35,915 bases of DNA from Gammaproteobacteria bacterium (GCA_022340845.1 JAJDNG010000019.1:1-35915); one strand, 5' to 3'; positions 24,822 to 34,711 are shown, counted from the stretch's first letter. The notes: generated by a model from the letters alone, not told the origin. Translations and numbers: made by a program.

Positions 24822-25804
24822 GCTGCTAACCCCTCTTGCACCGTTAAACGATCAAAAAACTCCTTGGTACTGCGCAGTTGTTCACTGGCTGAATCCACAC
24901 AATTGATATATTGCCGAAACGCGGCGCCGTGCCTTTGTCCCTTGCTATACCATGAGATATGTTTCCGGGCCATGCGAACTCCAGTGTACTCCCCATAAAA
25001 CTCATACAAATTCTTCAAGTGATTTAATAAAATCTCGCGCACTTCGGTTATTTTTGGTTCAGGCAGCTTGGTGCCAGTGCGCAGGTAGTGCTCCACCTCA
25101 CGAAATATCCAAGGACGCCCTTGTGCGGCTCGCCCGATCATAATGCCATCAGCCTGGGTGTAATCCAACACATATTTGGCTTTTTCCGGTGTCGTAATGT
25201 CGCCATTGGCGATAACGGGCAGGGATACGCGAGATTTGACGTCGGCGATAGTATCAAATTCCGCATCACCTTTGTAAGCGCACGCCCGGGTTCGGCCGTG
25301 GATAGCCAACGCCTGAATTCCGGCTTGTTCCGCCAATCGGGCGATGCGTATCGCATTACGGTTACTCTTGTCCCACCCGGTGCGAAACTTTAACGTGACC
25401 GGGACATCGACCGCGTTAACCACCGCCTCGAGTATGTCCCCCACCAGTTTTTCATCTTGCAATAACGCTGAGCCGGCCATCACATTGCACACTTTTTTGG
25501 CTGGACAACCCATATTGATATCAATGATTTGAGCCCCCTTGTCCACATTATAGCGAGCGGCCTCGGCCATCATTTTGGGTTCAGCCCCGGCAATTTGTAT
25601 GGCAATAGGCTCCACTTCCCCTTCGTGGTTCGCCCGGCGTTGAGTTTTGACGCTCCCCCATAACAGAGAATTGGAAGATACCATTTCAGAAACGGCGTAT
25701 CCAGCGCCCAGTTTTTTACACAGCTGGCGAAACGGCCGGTCGGTGACCCCCGCCATGGGCGCTAAAACCAGGTTGTTGACCAATTTATAAGGACCGATTT
25801 GCAT
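24818..25804 (-). CDS. dusB: tRNA-dihydrouridine synthase B
   Basis: 328 residues, an FMN enzyme that reduces uridine to dihydrouridine in tRNA. The barrel motifs are LAPMAGVTDRPFR (FMN site), NMGCPAKKV with the catalytic Cys, LKFRTGWD, IHGRTR, VIANGDITTPEKA and GRAAQGRPWIF. It is followed by fis with a 4-bp overlap. Transcription from a promoter in 25805-26076 would serve both genes. Confidence 0.97.
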   Translation of the reverse strand: MQIGPYKLVNNLVLAPMAGVTDRPFRQLCKKLGAGYAVSEMVSSNSLLWGSVKTQRRANHEGEVEPIAIQIAGAEPKMMAEAARYNVDKGAQIIDINMGCPAKKVCNVMAGSALLQDEKLVGDILEAVVNAVDVPVTLKFRTGWDKSNRNAIRIARLAEQAGIQALAIHGRTRACAYKGDAEFDTIADVKSRVSLPVIANGDITTPEKAKYVLDYTQADGIMIGRAAQGRPWIFREVEHYLRTGTKLPEPKITEVREILLNHLKNLYEFYGEYTGVRMARKHISWYSKGQRHGAAFRQYINCVDSASEQLRSTKEFFDRLTVQEGLAA

Positions 25805-26076
25805 AATTACGGCTTCAATCTACGTATTAAATGTGCTTTTTTAATGTGTATAGTCGGGGCAAATAGTTGCAGGTGAAAACACACTATTTCGCTAATCACT
25901 ACAGAATACCGGGGAAACAGAAGTTGCAAATAATACTCGTAATGGACTTGCGGATAAAGTTCTGTGTTGAAAAATTTTACAATTTATCCACTTAACGCCA
26001 TTTAGTATTGACCTTATGGGCTAATGTTGGTAAGCAGGATTGAGTTCTGCAATGCCCGGGTTACCGGCGCTTTGGC
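25805..26076. promoter_or_regulatory. Intergenic region upstream of dusB-fis
   Basis: 272 bp between the DUF3426 gene stop and the dusB ATG. It should contain the dusB-fis promoter, which in other gammaproteobacteria is growth-rate regulated. I see AT-rich DNA near 25830-25850 but no clear -35/-10 pair and no gene. Confidence 0.35.
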
Positions 26077-27888
26077 TTAGATCAGAGGAATAAAATCGAA
26101 TTCGAAATTCACCGCATTGCTACCCGGATCCATCATTTCCAGCTCCACTTGAATCGGCGTGTTTGGCGGCATACCCGCTTCTTTTACGATGTCTGCAGAT
26201 AAATATTCATACGGTGCAAAGCGGCGCATGGCAACATGTTGCCCATTTAAGTCCGAAAACGTAATTTGCAGGCCGGGGTAGGACTGCACGAAGCGGGCGT
26301 TGTTAATGATGGTTGTGGTGACTAACAGTGCGTTTTTCACCTTAGGGTGGGAACGAATGTCCTGGCTGACCAGTTCCAACTGGCGCACGTCGCTGGGTAG
26401 CGTCAAATCGCAGGACATATAGCCGCAAAAGGATTCGATCCATGGCCTTAGTGGCGCCACGCGGGCTAAATCGTTGTGTTTGAAATAAACGGTTTGTACC
26501 AAAAAAATCACCATTAAGACGATGCTGCCCAAAGACCACAATGTCATTGATAAGTAATGTTGCGGTGCCTGATTTTGACCGGGATGGAAGTCTTCCAATA
26601 GTTGTTTGGGGATAGCGGGTAAATATTTGGGACTCTCTTGTGGTTCGTCTTTGGACGAATCCGGTATTGGTTTTATTTCGGCGCGGCGTTTGTCGCTTTG
26701 TTTCTTAGTCTGTTTTTTGTTTCGTTTTTTACGTTTTTTATCGGCTGCCTTGTCTACCGGTTGTGCTTGTTCGGTGGAAAGCGGCGGCAGTTGTTCCGAT
26801 TCTGCAGACTTTTCGCTGGCTTTGCGATTCAGTGATTTGACCTTGACGCCGCCATTGGCTTCGTGGTGTTCCGCAGCGTCATTCGCCAGAATATCTTCGC
26901 GCAACGCCTGATTGTCGAATAATGCCTGAGCGTCCCCGACAATATCGGTTTCATCAATGGATAAATCGTTTTGAAAAACGTCCGCCTCATCAGTGGACTG
27001 GTCAGGCTCTTGAAGCACGATTTGGTCTTCATCATCTATCGTCTCTTCAGCGTCTTCGTCAATGATTTTTAATTCATTGAGTGCATTTAATGCTTCTTCG
27101 TAATCGACGCCATCATCGTCCTCCGGATGCTGTTCCAATGCGGTGTCGGCGACCGTTGGCGCAGACTTCTCCGGCTTTGCCGGTTGGGAGGCCACGGGAG
27201 CCGGCGTTGGCGTCTCCTTTGGTGGAGGGGGCTGAGCCGCAGTGGCGGGTTTTTCTGGCGCGGTCACTACCTCCGGTACGGGCGGCACCATAGGTTCGGG
27301 TTGTGCCTTGTGCTCTGGTTTTGGGGGGGTAGCGGCCGCGCCGGGCAGGGGGCCGCGGTTTTCCAGTTGGCGAATGGACAAACTGGAGTAACTTTGCCGC
27401 AGTTTTTCGATTGTGGCGATGGCTTCGTTTAATTTATGGCTGTTTGGTAGTGCCTGTTTCGGTGCCTGTACCACCGGAAGAGGTGTAGGCTTAGGAGGTT
27501 GTGGGCGTTTTTCCGGCGGCAATATATTGGTTTTTTCCAGATCGATGGGTGCTGGAGGCGGTGCCGGTGTTGGCGCTGGTTCTTCTTCTTCGATAATTTC
27601 TTCGTCTATTGCTTCTTCGAATTCTTCTTCAAACTCTTCCTCGATAACATAAAACTCTTCCGAGTATTCTTCGGCGTAGTCTTCCAGCTCTCCTTCATCG
27701 ATGAAAATTTCTTCTTCCAGTTCACTTTCGTCGTCGTCAAAAGCGACTTGTGGTGGTTCTTCGGTAAGATTACCCAATGCGCTGAACACATTTCGGCACT
27801 GACCACATCTCACATTGCCTTGGGCAATACGTAAATGCTCAGGGGTAACCTGGAAATAGGTCAGACATTGGGGGCATTGGGTGTACAT
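26077..27888 (-). CDS. Zinc-ribbon and DUF3426 membrane protein
   Basis: 603 residues. The N-terminal 40 residues are an MJ0042-type zinc ribbon (Cys5, Cys8, Cys28, Cys31; CPQC and CGQC). Residues about 50-440 are low-complexity: long Glu/Asp runs, then Pro/Ala-rich, then Lys/Arg-rich (KKRKKRNKKQTKKQ near 385). One membrane segment (about 448-469, LGSIVLMVIFLVQTVYF) is followed by a periplasmic DUF3426 domain of about 130 residues. The family sits next to prmA/dusB in many gammaproteobacteria; its function is unknown. The middle is much longer than in many relatives. Ligand and partner are unknown. Confidence 0.85.
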   Translation of the reverse strand: MYTQCPQCLTYFQVTPEHLRIAQGNVRCGQCRNVFSALGNLTEEPPQVAFDDDESELEEEIFIDEGELEDYAEEYSEEFYVIEEEFEEEFEEAIDEEIIEEEEPAPTPAPPPAPIDLEKTNILPPEKRPQPPKPTPLPVVQAPKQALPNSHKLNEAIATIEKLRQSYSSLSIRQLENRGPLPGAAATPPKPEHKAQPEPMVPPVPEVVTAPEKPATAAQPPPPKETPTPAPVASQPAKPEKSAPTVADTALEQHPEDDDGVDYEEALNALNELKIIDEDAEETIDDEDQIVLQEPDQSTDEADVFQNDLSIDETDIVGDAQALFDNQALREDILANDAAEHHEANGGVKVKSLNRKASEKSAESEQLPPLSTEQAQPVDKAADKKRKKRNKKQTKKQSDKRRAEIKPIPDSSKDEPQESPKYLPAIPKQLLEDFHPGQNQAPQHYLSMTLWSLGSIVLMVIFLVQTVYFKHNDLARVAPLRPWIESFCGYMSCDLTLPSDVRQLELVSQDIRSHPKVKNALLVTTTIINNARFVQSYPGLQITFSDLNGQHVAMRRFAPYEYLSADIVKEAGMPPNTPIQVELEMMDPGSNAVNFEFDFIPLI

Positions 27889-28064
27889 AAGTGCTAATAA
27901 TAAGTATTAAAACAACAATTTAAATATATTTTTATAGTTTTTTATTGTCTGTGAGCAAAAATTGAGCCAACAGACGGCAGTATAAATTGGTTGAAACCAG
28001 CCGATTCGCCTCGTAGTAATAGGGAATGACCGCTAACTGGAAAGGATTCTTTACGCGATGATGC

Positions 28065-28943
28065 TTATTTTTTAATACCGGCCAGGCGTACCCACTCATC
28101 CTGTTGCACGGGATTTTCCAGCTGAAACCACTGGCGATAACGCGTTTCTATCAATTCCACTTGGTTGCCGAGTATACCGGACAATACAATACGCCCGCCA
28201 GGGTTCAACAATTCGGCGAATCGTGGTGCTAATTGTAACAGAGGATTGGCGAGGATATTGGCGATAACAATGTCCACCGGCGGCAGGTTTAACGCCTGCG
28301 GCGCGCACGTGGTGATGGATGTCAGTAATTGGTTATTTTCAGCGTTAGTGCGGCAGGCGGATAACGCCTGGGGATCGTTATCCACTGCCCAGGCGTGACG
28401 CACGCCCAGTTTTGCCGCTGCCAGCGCCAATATCCCGGAGCCGCAACCGAAATCGACGAGAGACTCTCCACCAGTGATGTTTTCATCCAGCCACTGCAAA
28501 CACAACGCGGTTGTGGGATGAGTCCCGGTACCAAACGCCAGACCGGGGTCCAGCAAGATGTTGACGCCGTCCGGATCCGGTGGTGGAGTCCAACTGGGGC
28601 ATATCCATAGGCGCTTGCCAAAACGCATGGGTTTGAAATACTTGATCCATTCGTTTTGCCAGTCTTTGTCCTCCAACGGTTCCAGCTTCCAGGATGGCAA
28701 AGTCCGTGGGGCAAGGGCACGCCCCAATGCTTGAATAACAGGCTCTATGGCTTGATCCGCATCGAACAAAGCGATGACCTCAATGGTATCCCACAGCGGC
28801 GTGGAGCCCGGTGGCGGTTCATACAGTGGCTGATCGGCGGCATCGCGCAACGTCACCGAAGCGGCGCCCAATTCACTTAATATGTCAGAGAGTGTTTCTG
28901 CATCCCGTTCAGTAGATTTTAAGATGAGTTGCAACCAGGGCAT
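28065..28943 (-). CDS. prmA: Ribosomal protein L11 methyltransferase
   Basis: 292 residues. It trimethylates ribosomal protein L11 with SAM. The N-terminal substrate-recognition domain (MPWLQLILKSTERDAETLSD) is followed by LDPGLAFGTGTHPTTALCLQ. Motif I is LVDFGCGSGILALAAAKLG and the catalytic loop is DIVIANILANPL. It follows accC by 90 bp. The ATG at 28943 has no clear Shine-Dalgarno; a GAGGTTC repeat element begins 6 bases upstream of it. Confidence 0.96.
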   Translation of the reverse strand: MPWLQLILKSTERDAETLSDILSELGAASVTLRDAADQPLYEPPPGSTPLWDTIEVIALFDADQAIEPVIQALGRALAPRTLPSWKLEPLEDKDWQNEWIKYFKPMRFGKRLWICPSWTPPPDPDGVNILLDPGLAFGTGTHPTTALCLQWLDENITGGESLVDFGCGSGILALAAAKLGVRHAWAVDNDPQALSACRTNAENNQLLTSITTCAPQALNLPPVDIVIANILANPLLQLAPRFAELLNPGGRIVLSGILGNQVELIETRYRQWFQLENPVQQDEWVRLAGIKK

Positions 28944-28948
28944 GTGGC

Positions 28949-29027
28949 GAGGTTCGAGGTTAAAGGATAGCGGTTGTAGGGATCGAGGTTGTGAGGTTCA
29001 AGGTTAAAGGTGCTCACGCCTCGATCC
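28949..29027. repeat. Heptad-like repeat element between accC and prmA
   Basis: The 18-mer GAGGTTCGAGGTTAAAGG at 28949-28966 recurs at 28993-29010 with one mismatch. GGATCGAGG at 28980-28988 has a perfect inverse, CCTCGATCC, at 29019-29027. The unit resembles the GTAGTTC/GTGGTTA heptads of the purH-purD gap. The element fills most of the 90-bp gap. Confidence 0.75.
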
Positions 29028-29033
29028 TCGAAT

Positions 29034-30380
29034 TCAATCCTTAAGCCCCAGTTTTTTCTCCAAATAGTGAATGTTAGTGCTGCCGGTTAGAAAGGCCGCA
29101 TCACTGCATATATCCTGATGTAACGGAATATTGCATTTGATGCCTTCGATCACGCATTCGCCCAAGGCGCTGCGCATTCTGGCAATGGCGTTCTGGCGGG
29201 TATCGCCATGAGTGATGATTTTGCCAATCATGGAATCGTAATAGGGAGGCACGCGATAGCCGTTGTAGATGTGGGAGTCTACCCGCACGCCGGGGCCGCC
29301 CGGGGCGTGGTATTGGGTGATGGTGCCCGCCGATGGCATAAAGGTTTTTGGGTCTTCGGCATTGATGCGGCACTCTACCGCGTGGCCTCGCAGCGTGATT
29401 TGCTCTTGGGTATATTTCAACGGTTCCCCTGCTGCAATGCGCAATTGTTCTTTGACAATGTCCACGCCCGTGATCATTTCCGTTACCGGGTGTTCAACCT
29501 GTACCCGGGTGTTCATTTCGATGAAATAAAATTCACCATTTTCGTACAAGAATTCAAACGTGCCCGCACCCAGATAACCAATTTCCTGGCACGCCTTGGC
29601 GCAACGCTCGCCGATATGCTGACGCATCTCTTCGCTAATGCCGGGGGCCGGAGCTTCTTCGATGACTTTTTGATGGCGCCTTTGCATGGAACAATCGCGC
29701 TCGCCTAAATGAATGGCATTGCCGTGGCTGTCGGACAGTACTTGAATCTCGATATGACGGGGATTTTCTAAAAATTTTTCGATGTATACGGTGTCGTTGC
29801 CAAACGCCGATGCCGCTTCGGTGCGGGTTAATGAGATGGAATTGAGCAAGTTGGCTTCACTGTGCACAACCCGCATGCCTCGGCCTCCGCCGCCTGCAGC
29901 TGCTTTAATGATGACCGGATAACCAATTTGCCTGGCGATACGTAATGTTTCGGCCGGGGTGTCACCCACCGGGCCATCGGAGCCGGGCACGCATGGCACA
30001 CCGGATGCCTTCATGGCGTTGATGGCCGAGACCTTGTCGCCCATGAGGCGAATCGTTTCCGAGCGGGGACCTATGAACGTGAAACCGCTTTGTTCAATAC
30101 GTTCGGCAAAGTCGGCATTTTCCGCCAGAAATCCATACCCCGGATGAAAAGCGACCGCATCGGTGACTTCCGCTGCACTGATCAGGGCGGGGATGTTTAA
30201 ATAGCTGTCCACGGAAGGTGCAGGCCCTATGCATACGGATTCGTCGGCTAATCGTACGTGTTTTAAATCCCGGTCGGCGGTGGAATGCACCGCGACAGTT
30301 TTAATCCCCATTTCTTTACAGGCGCGTAATATCCGTAACGCAATTTCGCCACGATTGGCAATCACAATCTTGTCAAACAT
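29034..30380 (-). CDS. accC: Acetyl-CoA carboxylase, biotin carboxylase subunit
   Basis: 448 residues, the normal length. It carboxylates the biotin of AccB with bicarbonate and ATP, the first half of the committed step of fatty-acid synthesis. ATP-grasp motifs: [14 protein letters not shown] (Gly-rich loop), [22 protein letters not shown], and [15 protein letters not shown] with the catalytic Glu and Arg. It follows accB by 87 bp and is co-transcribed with it, probably from an aroQ promoter. Confidence 0.98.
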   Translation of the reverse strand: MFDKIVIANRGEIALRILRACKEMGIKTVAVHSTADRDLKHVRLADESVCIGPAPSVDSYLNIPALISAAEVTDAVAFHPGYGFLAENADFAERIEQSGFTFIGPRSETIRLMGDKVSAINAMKASGVPCVPGSDGPVGDTPAETLRIARQIGYPVIIKAAAGGGGRGMRVVHSEANLLNSISLTRTEAASAFGNDTVYIEKFLENPRHIEIQVLSDSHGNAIHLGERDCSMQRRHQKVIEEAPAPGISEEMRQHIGERCAKACQEIGYLGAGTFEFLYENGEFYFIEMNTRVQVEHPVTEMITGVDIVKEQLRIAAGEPLKYTQEQITLRGHAVECRINAEDPKTFMPSAGTITQYHAPGGPGVRVDSHIYNGYRVPPYYDSMIGKIITHGDTRQNAIARMRSALGECVIEGIKCNIPLHQDICSDAAFLTGSTNIHYLEKKLGLKD

Positions 30381-30467
30381 AACAGTATCTAATCTTTAGG
30401 GTTTTTGACGCTACTCAGTTATTGGGCTATTTTTAGACAACTTTTGGTCTATGGTGAATACAGGTCG

Positions 30468-30935
30468 TTATTCAATGATGAAGAGCGGTTCCCCATATTC
30501 CACCGGTTGGCCGTTTTCAACCAGGATGGCTTTCACCGTGCCGACTTTGTCGCTTTCAATTTGATTCAGCAGCTTCATGGCTTCGACAATGCACAAGGTA
30601 TCGCCCACATTGACATGGTCGCCGACTTCCACAAACGATTTGGCTCCCGGAGAGGAGGCGCGGTAAAACGTGCCTACCATGGGCGAGTTAATGGTATGGC
30701 CGGTAATAGCTTCCGGGGTAGCCGTGGCCGTCTCACTGGTTGAAGCAGGCTGGGCACCGCCGGAAGATACGCTGATGGGCGGTGGCGCGGGCATAGGCGG
30801 AGCGTAAGCCGGCGCCATCGGCGCCTGACTATAACGGCTAATGCGAACGGATTCCTCGCCTTCGTGGATTTCCAGTTCACTAATGCCGGATTCTTCGAGT
30901 AATTCAATGAGTTTTTTGACTTTTCGTATATCCAT
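30468..30935 (-). CDS. accB: Biotin carboxyl carrier protein of acetyl-CoA carboxylase
   Basis: 155 residues. The N-terminal helix ([17 protein letters not shown]) is followed by a Pro/Ala-rich linker (about 37-75). The C-terminal biotinyl domain has the biotinylated Lys121 in [10 protein letters not shown]. The thumb region [18 protein letters not shown] is also conserved. It carries carboxybiotin between AccC and the AccAD transferase. Its start is 18 bp after the aroQ stop, so aroQ-accB-accC is one operon. Confidence 0.98.
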   Translation of the reverse strand: MDIRKVKKLIELLEESGISELEIHEGEESVRISRYSQAPMAPAYAPPMPAPPPISVSSGGAQPASTSETATATPEAITGHTINSPMVGTFYRASSPGAKSFVEVGDHVNVGDTLCIVEAMKLLNQIESDKVGTVKAILVENGQPVEYGEPLFIIE

Positions 30936-30953
30936 GAAATCGCACCTTACTTG

Positions 30954-31436
30954 TTAGGACTTTTTGGTAACGGATTTATTGACGGTTTTAAGCGTGTTGT
31001 TCTTGATGTGATGAATGGCCGCTTGAACAGCCAGTTCATACCCCAGAGCACCCAGCCCGCTGATCACCCCTGATGCAATATCGGAAAAGTAAGAGTGATG
31101 GCGAAACGCCTCCCGGTTATGCACATTGGACAAGTGCACTTCGATAAACGGTATCTGCACGGCGGCAAGGGCATCGCGTAACGCTACGCTGGTGTGGGTA
31201 AATCCTGCGGGATTGATAATGATAAAAGCACTATTGTCAGCGCCGGCCTGATGGACACGATCGATCAATTCATGCTCGGCGTTGCTTTGATAACTTTGAG
31301 CTAAGAGTCCGTTGGTCGCGGCCAGATTATGCAGTCGCTGGTCAATGTCTTGCAGACGGTCCTGCCCGTAATGCTGCGGTTCCCGTGTACCCAAAAGATT
31401 CAGGTTGGGACCGTGTAATATCAATATGTCGGCCAT
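30954..31436 (-). CDS. aroQ: Type II 3-dehydroquinate dehydratase
   Basis: 160 residues from ATG 31436. It dehydrates 3-dehydroquinate to 3-dehydroshikimate in the shikimate pathway. [14 protein letters not shown] with the catalytic-loop Arg opens the protein; [17 protein letters not shown] and [20 protein letters not shown] hold the catalytic His and Asn residues. The longer frame from TTG 31472 adds 12 residues that the family lacks, so I prefer the ATG, although neither has a strong Shine-Dalgarno. It is the first gene of aroQ-accB-accC. Confidence 0.95.
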   Translation of the reverse strand: MADILILHGPNLNLLGTREPQHYGQDRLQDIDQRLHNLAATNGLLAQSYQSNAEHELIDRVHQAGADNSAFIIINPAGFTHTSVALRDALAAVQIPFIEVHLSNVHNREAFRHHSYFSDIASGVISGLGALGYELAVQAAIHHIKNNTLKTVNKSVTKKS

Positions 31437-31733
31437 TTGTATGCGGTCAATGTTTTTCGAATCATTGCTCAATCGAGCCAGTGGGTTTTTAGCGTGTGCT
31501 AAATACCGTAATATTTATTCGGATATCAATATTGCCAGTAACACATTGCCGGCAATTTGTGCTGAAAAAGCATTAATTAGAAGCGGACTTACGCTAAATT
31601 CCGTGAAACAGGCAACAAGCCTGCAGAAGACGGGCATTATTGCGGAGATAGACGAGTTTGTCTATAGGATTTTTCTGGTTTGTGAAATTTACTGTAGATC
31701 GCTGCAAACTTGCACAAAATTGACGATTTTAGT
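31437..31733. promoter_or_regulatory. Intergenic region upstream of aroQ
   Basis: 297 bp between the tlpA-like stop and the aroQ ATG. It should hold the promoter of aroQ-accB-accC. The DNA is AT-rich near 31490-31600. I see no gene; the plus-strand frame across it looks random and overlaps tlpA antisense. No promoter boxes are assigned. Confidence 0.35.
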
Positions 31734-32300
31734 CTACAACAGCTTTTTGATGATGGATTCTGCCTGGTCGCGCTTCAATTCTTCCCTTTGCCTGTGGACA
31801 ATGTTGCCATCGCGGTCAATGAAGACAGTATAGGGTAGAGCGCCAAAGCGGTTGCCATAGGTTTTGGAAATTTCGATGGCGTCATCCACGCCGGTTAACA
31901 TGGGATAATTGACGCCGTAGGTATCCATAAATTCTTTGACTTTGCTGATTTCATCAATCGCTACACCCACAAACTGCAAGCCTTGCGGCCCGAATTCATC
32001 CTGCAGGTCGACAAACATGGGCGTTTCCCGGCGGCAAGGTGGGCACCAAGTGGCCCAAAAATTCAACACGATCACATTACCCTGCCATTGATGAATGTTA
32101 TGCGGGGCTCCGTCGAGGTCCGGCAAGGTGAATTCCGGGGCTTTTTGCTGCGCCGAGGTTAGGCTCACGTCGGCGTGTTTACCCTCGGCGTCAGTCGCAG
32201 TTTGGTCCTGTGAGCTGCTGACAATCATTTTTACCAATTGACTGCCACCCCAAATGCCGACCACAAATGTGAGAATTAACAAAATGTGTCTGGTTTTCAT
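31734..32300 (-). CDS. TlpA-like membrane-anchored thioredoxin-fold protein
   Basis: 188 residues. An N-terminal signal anchor (HILLILTFVVGIWGGSQL) holds it in the inner membrane facing the periplasm. The AhpC/TSA-thioredoxin domain starts at PEFTLPDLDG. NFWATWCPPCRRE has the redox pair Cys86/Cys89, and GALPYTVFID gives the cis-Pro. It is a ResA/TlpA-type reductant of periplasmic disulfides, for example in cytochrome c maturation. It starts 56 bp after the dsbD stop, and DsbD is the expected electron donor. Confidence 0.92.
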   Translation of the reverse strand: MKTRHILLILTFVVGIWGGSQLVKMIVSSSQDQTATDAEGKHADVSLTSAQQKAPEFTLPDLDGAPHNIHQWQGNVIVLNFWATWCPPCRRETPMFVDLQDEFGPQGLQFVGVAIDEISKVKEFMDTYGVNYPMLTGVDDAIEISKTYGNRFGALPYTVFIDRDGNIVHRQREELKRDQAESIIKKLL

Positions 32301-32356
32301 CCTACCCCCACTAATTTTCGAAAGTCCTATTTTTTAATAGCTAACAACTGGCCCCG

Positions 32357-34711
32357 TCAGCCGGTGACTTTTTCCAGATGTGCTTTAAACTTGTCAGGAG
32401 ACAGAAAACCCACCAGGCGGAAGTTGCGTTTTTCCTGACCCGTGCGGTCGAAAAACAATATGGAGGGCGGGCCGACCAAGCCGAAGTTTTTCAACAGCGC
32501 CTGGTCCAGCTCATCATTTGGGGTAACGTCCGCTTTGAGTAACACCACGTTTTGCAGTGCTTGCCGCACGCCCGGATCTGAGAAGGTGTATTTTTCCATT
32601 TCTTTACAGGAGATGCACCAGTCGGCATAAAAATCCAGCATTACCACTTTACCTTCGGCCTGGGCCGCTTGCAGTTCACGATTCAGTCCATCCAAGCCTT
32701 TGATTTTCTTAAATTGCAATTTCTGCTGCGCCACGCTAGTCGATGCCGTACCACCGCCGGCGAAACTGACGCCTTTTAACGGCTGCAATGGGTCGCTGCT
32801 ACCGCCGGCCACACCCACCAGCAACAAGGCGCCGTAGATCAAACCAATCAGGCCGACACCTTTCCATAGTTTGTGCCATCCTGAGGCCCCTTGGGGGATG
32901 GATTCCAGCGCGCCCATGTAGATCGAGGATACAATGAGCAGGGCCGCCCACAGCAACATGATCACCTCAGCGGGTAAGATACGCTCCATCATCCAAATAG
33001 CCACCGCCAGTAACAACACGCCGAAAACCGCTTTGACGGCGTCCATCCAACCGCCGGCTCTGGGCAGCAATTTACCCGCCGCCGTGCCTATGACCAGCAA
33101 GGGTGCACCCATGCCAAGACTCAGGGCGAACAAGGCGCCGCCCCCCAAGACGGCATCGCCGGTCTGACCGATATAAATCAACGCACCCATCAGTGGCGCG
33201 GCGACACACGGGCCGACGATGAGCGCGGACAACAGCCCCATAATGGCGACGCCGGTGAGTGTACCGCCTTGCTGGCGGTTGCTCAGTTCGGTGAGTTTGC
33301 TTTGAATGGCGGTAGGCATTTGAATTTCGTAAAATCCAAACATGGAAAACGACAACGCCACGAACACCAGTGCAAAGGTGGATAAAATCCAGGGATTTTG
33401 AAATGCCGCCTGCAGATTGCTGCCGAACAATCCGGCGATAACTCCAGCCACCGTATAGGTCAACGCCATAGCCAGCACGTAGACCAGCGACATGGTAAAT
33501 GCCTTGCGCGTGGTGATATTGTCGCCCTGTCCGGCGATGATGCTGGATAAAATGGGGATCATGGGAAACACGCAGGGGGTGAATGCCAGCAGCAGTCCCG
33601 AGCCAAAGAATATCAATAAGGTCAGCAGGAAATTGCCGCTTTTAATGGTGTCCGCCAGCTGATCCTGCTCGGAGACAAATTCTTCACCAGAAGGCCCGCC
33701 ACCCATAGCGCCACCGCCGCTGGCGGCCTGCGGTGCCTCGGCCACAGGCATTCCCTTTGGCAGGGATATGGGCATGACACTTTTCATGGGCGGATAACAA
33801 AAGCCACGGTCTGCGCAGCCTTGGAATTTTGCCACCAACGTCACTTCAGTGGGATCAAGCAGGGTACGGTTGAGAGATAATGAGACCTCCGCTTCATGGT
33901 AATACACTTCCATGCGGCCAAAGGATTCATCCACTTTTTCCTTGCCGTGGGGCATAGTGATGGTCCCTAAGGTGACACCCTCGGCGTTTTGCAATTCGAA
34001 TTTAATTTTGTCGCGATACAGGTAATAGCCGTCGCGAATGTCCCAGCGGGCTTTGATGAGGTTGCCGTTTTCGGCTTCGGCGGAAAAAACAAACACCTGT
34101 TCACCGGGCAGGAATTCCTCTTCATTACTGCTCAACCCCAGTGAGTCGCCCAGTTTTTTTAACGCCGACAATGGACCGCCGGAATCGTTCGGGGATTCCT
34201 CTGCTGCAGCGCTGGCAGCGGCCGGCAGCGGTGGCAGATTTAATGACACCTGCTGTTTTTGTGGAGGGTAACACAGGCCAATATCGGCGCACCCTTGGGA
34301 TACTATGGTGAGGTCCAGAGTCTGGGCGTCAGCCGAGCGTACAATAGGAATATCAATGGCAATTTTGCCCCGGTAGGTTTCCACCTCACCAAAGAATTCG
34401 TCAGACTTGATTTTGCCTTTGGGGTATACCGCCTCCTGCACGCTGATATCCGGTGTATTGCTGATGAACTTGAATTTTTCCCGATAGAGGTAATAACCGT
34501 CAACAATATCCCATTCGGCGCGGATCATATCGGCTGCCGTAACGGAAGTGCTCAAGACGAACGCTTGTTCGGGAGGTAACGGTTCATCGGCATTGAGCCC
34601 CAGTTCATCCGGTGGGATATCCGCCGACGCCGGGCATGTCAACGTCAGGAAGGTCGTAAAGACCACACTTAGGGTACTAAATACGGTGAATCGTTTTGAT
34701 AAAGCGTTCAT
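32357..34711 (-). CDS. dsbD: Thiol:disulfide interchange protein DsbD with two N-terminal catalytic domains
   Basis: 784 residues from ATG 34711. It carries electrons from cytoplasmic thioredoxin across the inner membrane to periplasmic proteins. A signal peptide is followed by two tandem nDsbD (alpha) domains. Both have the WDI-x-DGYYLYR strand and a QGCAD-x-G-x-CYPP cysteine pair (Cys141/Cys147 and Cys299/Cys305). E. coli DsbD has one such domain and about 565 residues. The membrane part (about eight segments) has the cysteines of LLAFTPCVFPMIP and IVGPCVAAPLMGA. The C-terminal thioredoxin-like domain ends the protein with FYADWCISC. The frame also opens at TTG 34723, but GAGG at 34718-34721 is 6 nt from ATG 34711, so that ATG is chosen. 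Confidence 0.96.
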   Translation of the reverse strand: MNALSKRFTVFSTLSVVFTTFLTLTCPASADIPPDELGLNADEPLPPEQAFVLSTSVTAADMIRAEWDIVDGYYLYREKFKFISNTPDISVQEAVYPKGKIKSDEFFGEVETYRGKIAIDIPIVRSADAQTLDLTIVSQGCADIGLCYPPQKQQVSLNLPPLPAAASAAAEESPNDSGGPLSALKKLGDSLGLSSNEEEFLPGEQVFVFSAEAENGNLIKARWDIRDGYYLYRDKIKFELQNAEGVTLGTITMPHGKEKVDESFGRMEVYYHEAEVSLSLNRTLLDPTEVTLVAKFQGCADRGFCYPPMKSVMPISLPKGMPVAEAPQAASGGGAMGGGPSGEEFVSEQDQLADTIKSGNFLLTLLIFFGSGLLLAFTPCVFPMIPILSSIIAGQGDNITTRKAFTMSLVYVLAMALTYTVAGVIAGLFGSNLQAAFQNPWILSTFALVFVALSFSMFGFYEIQMPTAIQSKLTELSNRQQGGTLTGVAIMGLLSALIVGPCVAAPLMGALIYIGQTGDAVLGGGALFALSLGMGAPLLVIGTAAGKLLPRAGGWMDAVKAVFGVLLLAVAIWMMERILPAEVIMLLWAALLIVSSIYMGALESIPQGASGWHKLWKGVGLIGLIYGALLLVGVAGGSSDPLQPLKGVSFAGGGTASTSVAQQKLQFKKIKGLDGLNRELQAAQAEGKVVMLDFYADWCISCKEMEKYTFSDPGVRQALQNVVLLKADVTPNDELDQALLKNFGLVGPPSILFFDRTGQEKRNFRLVGFLSPDKFKAHLEKVTG

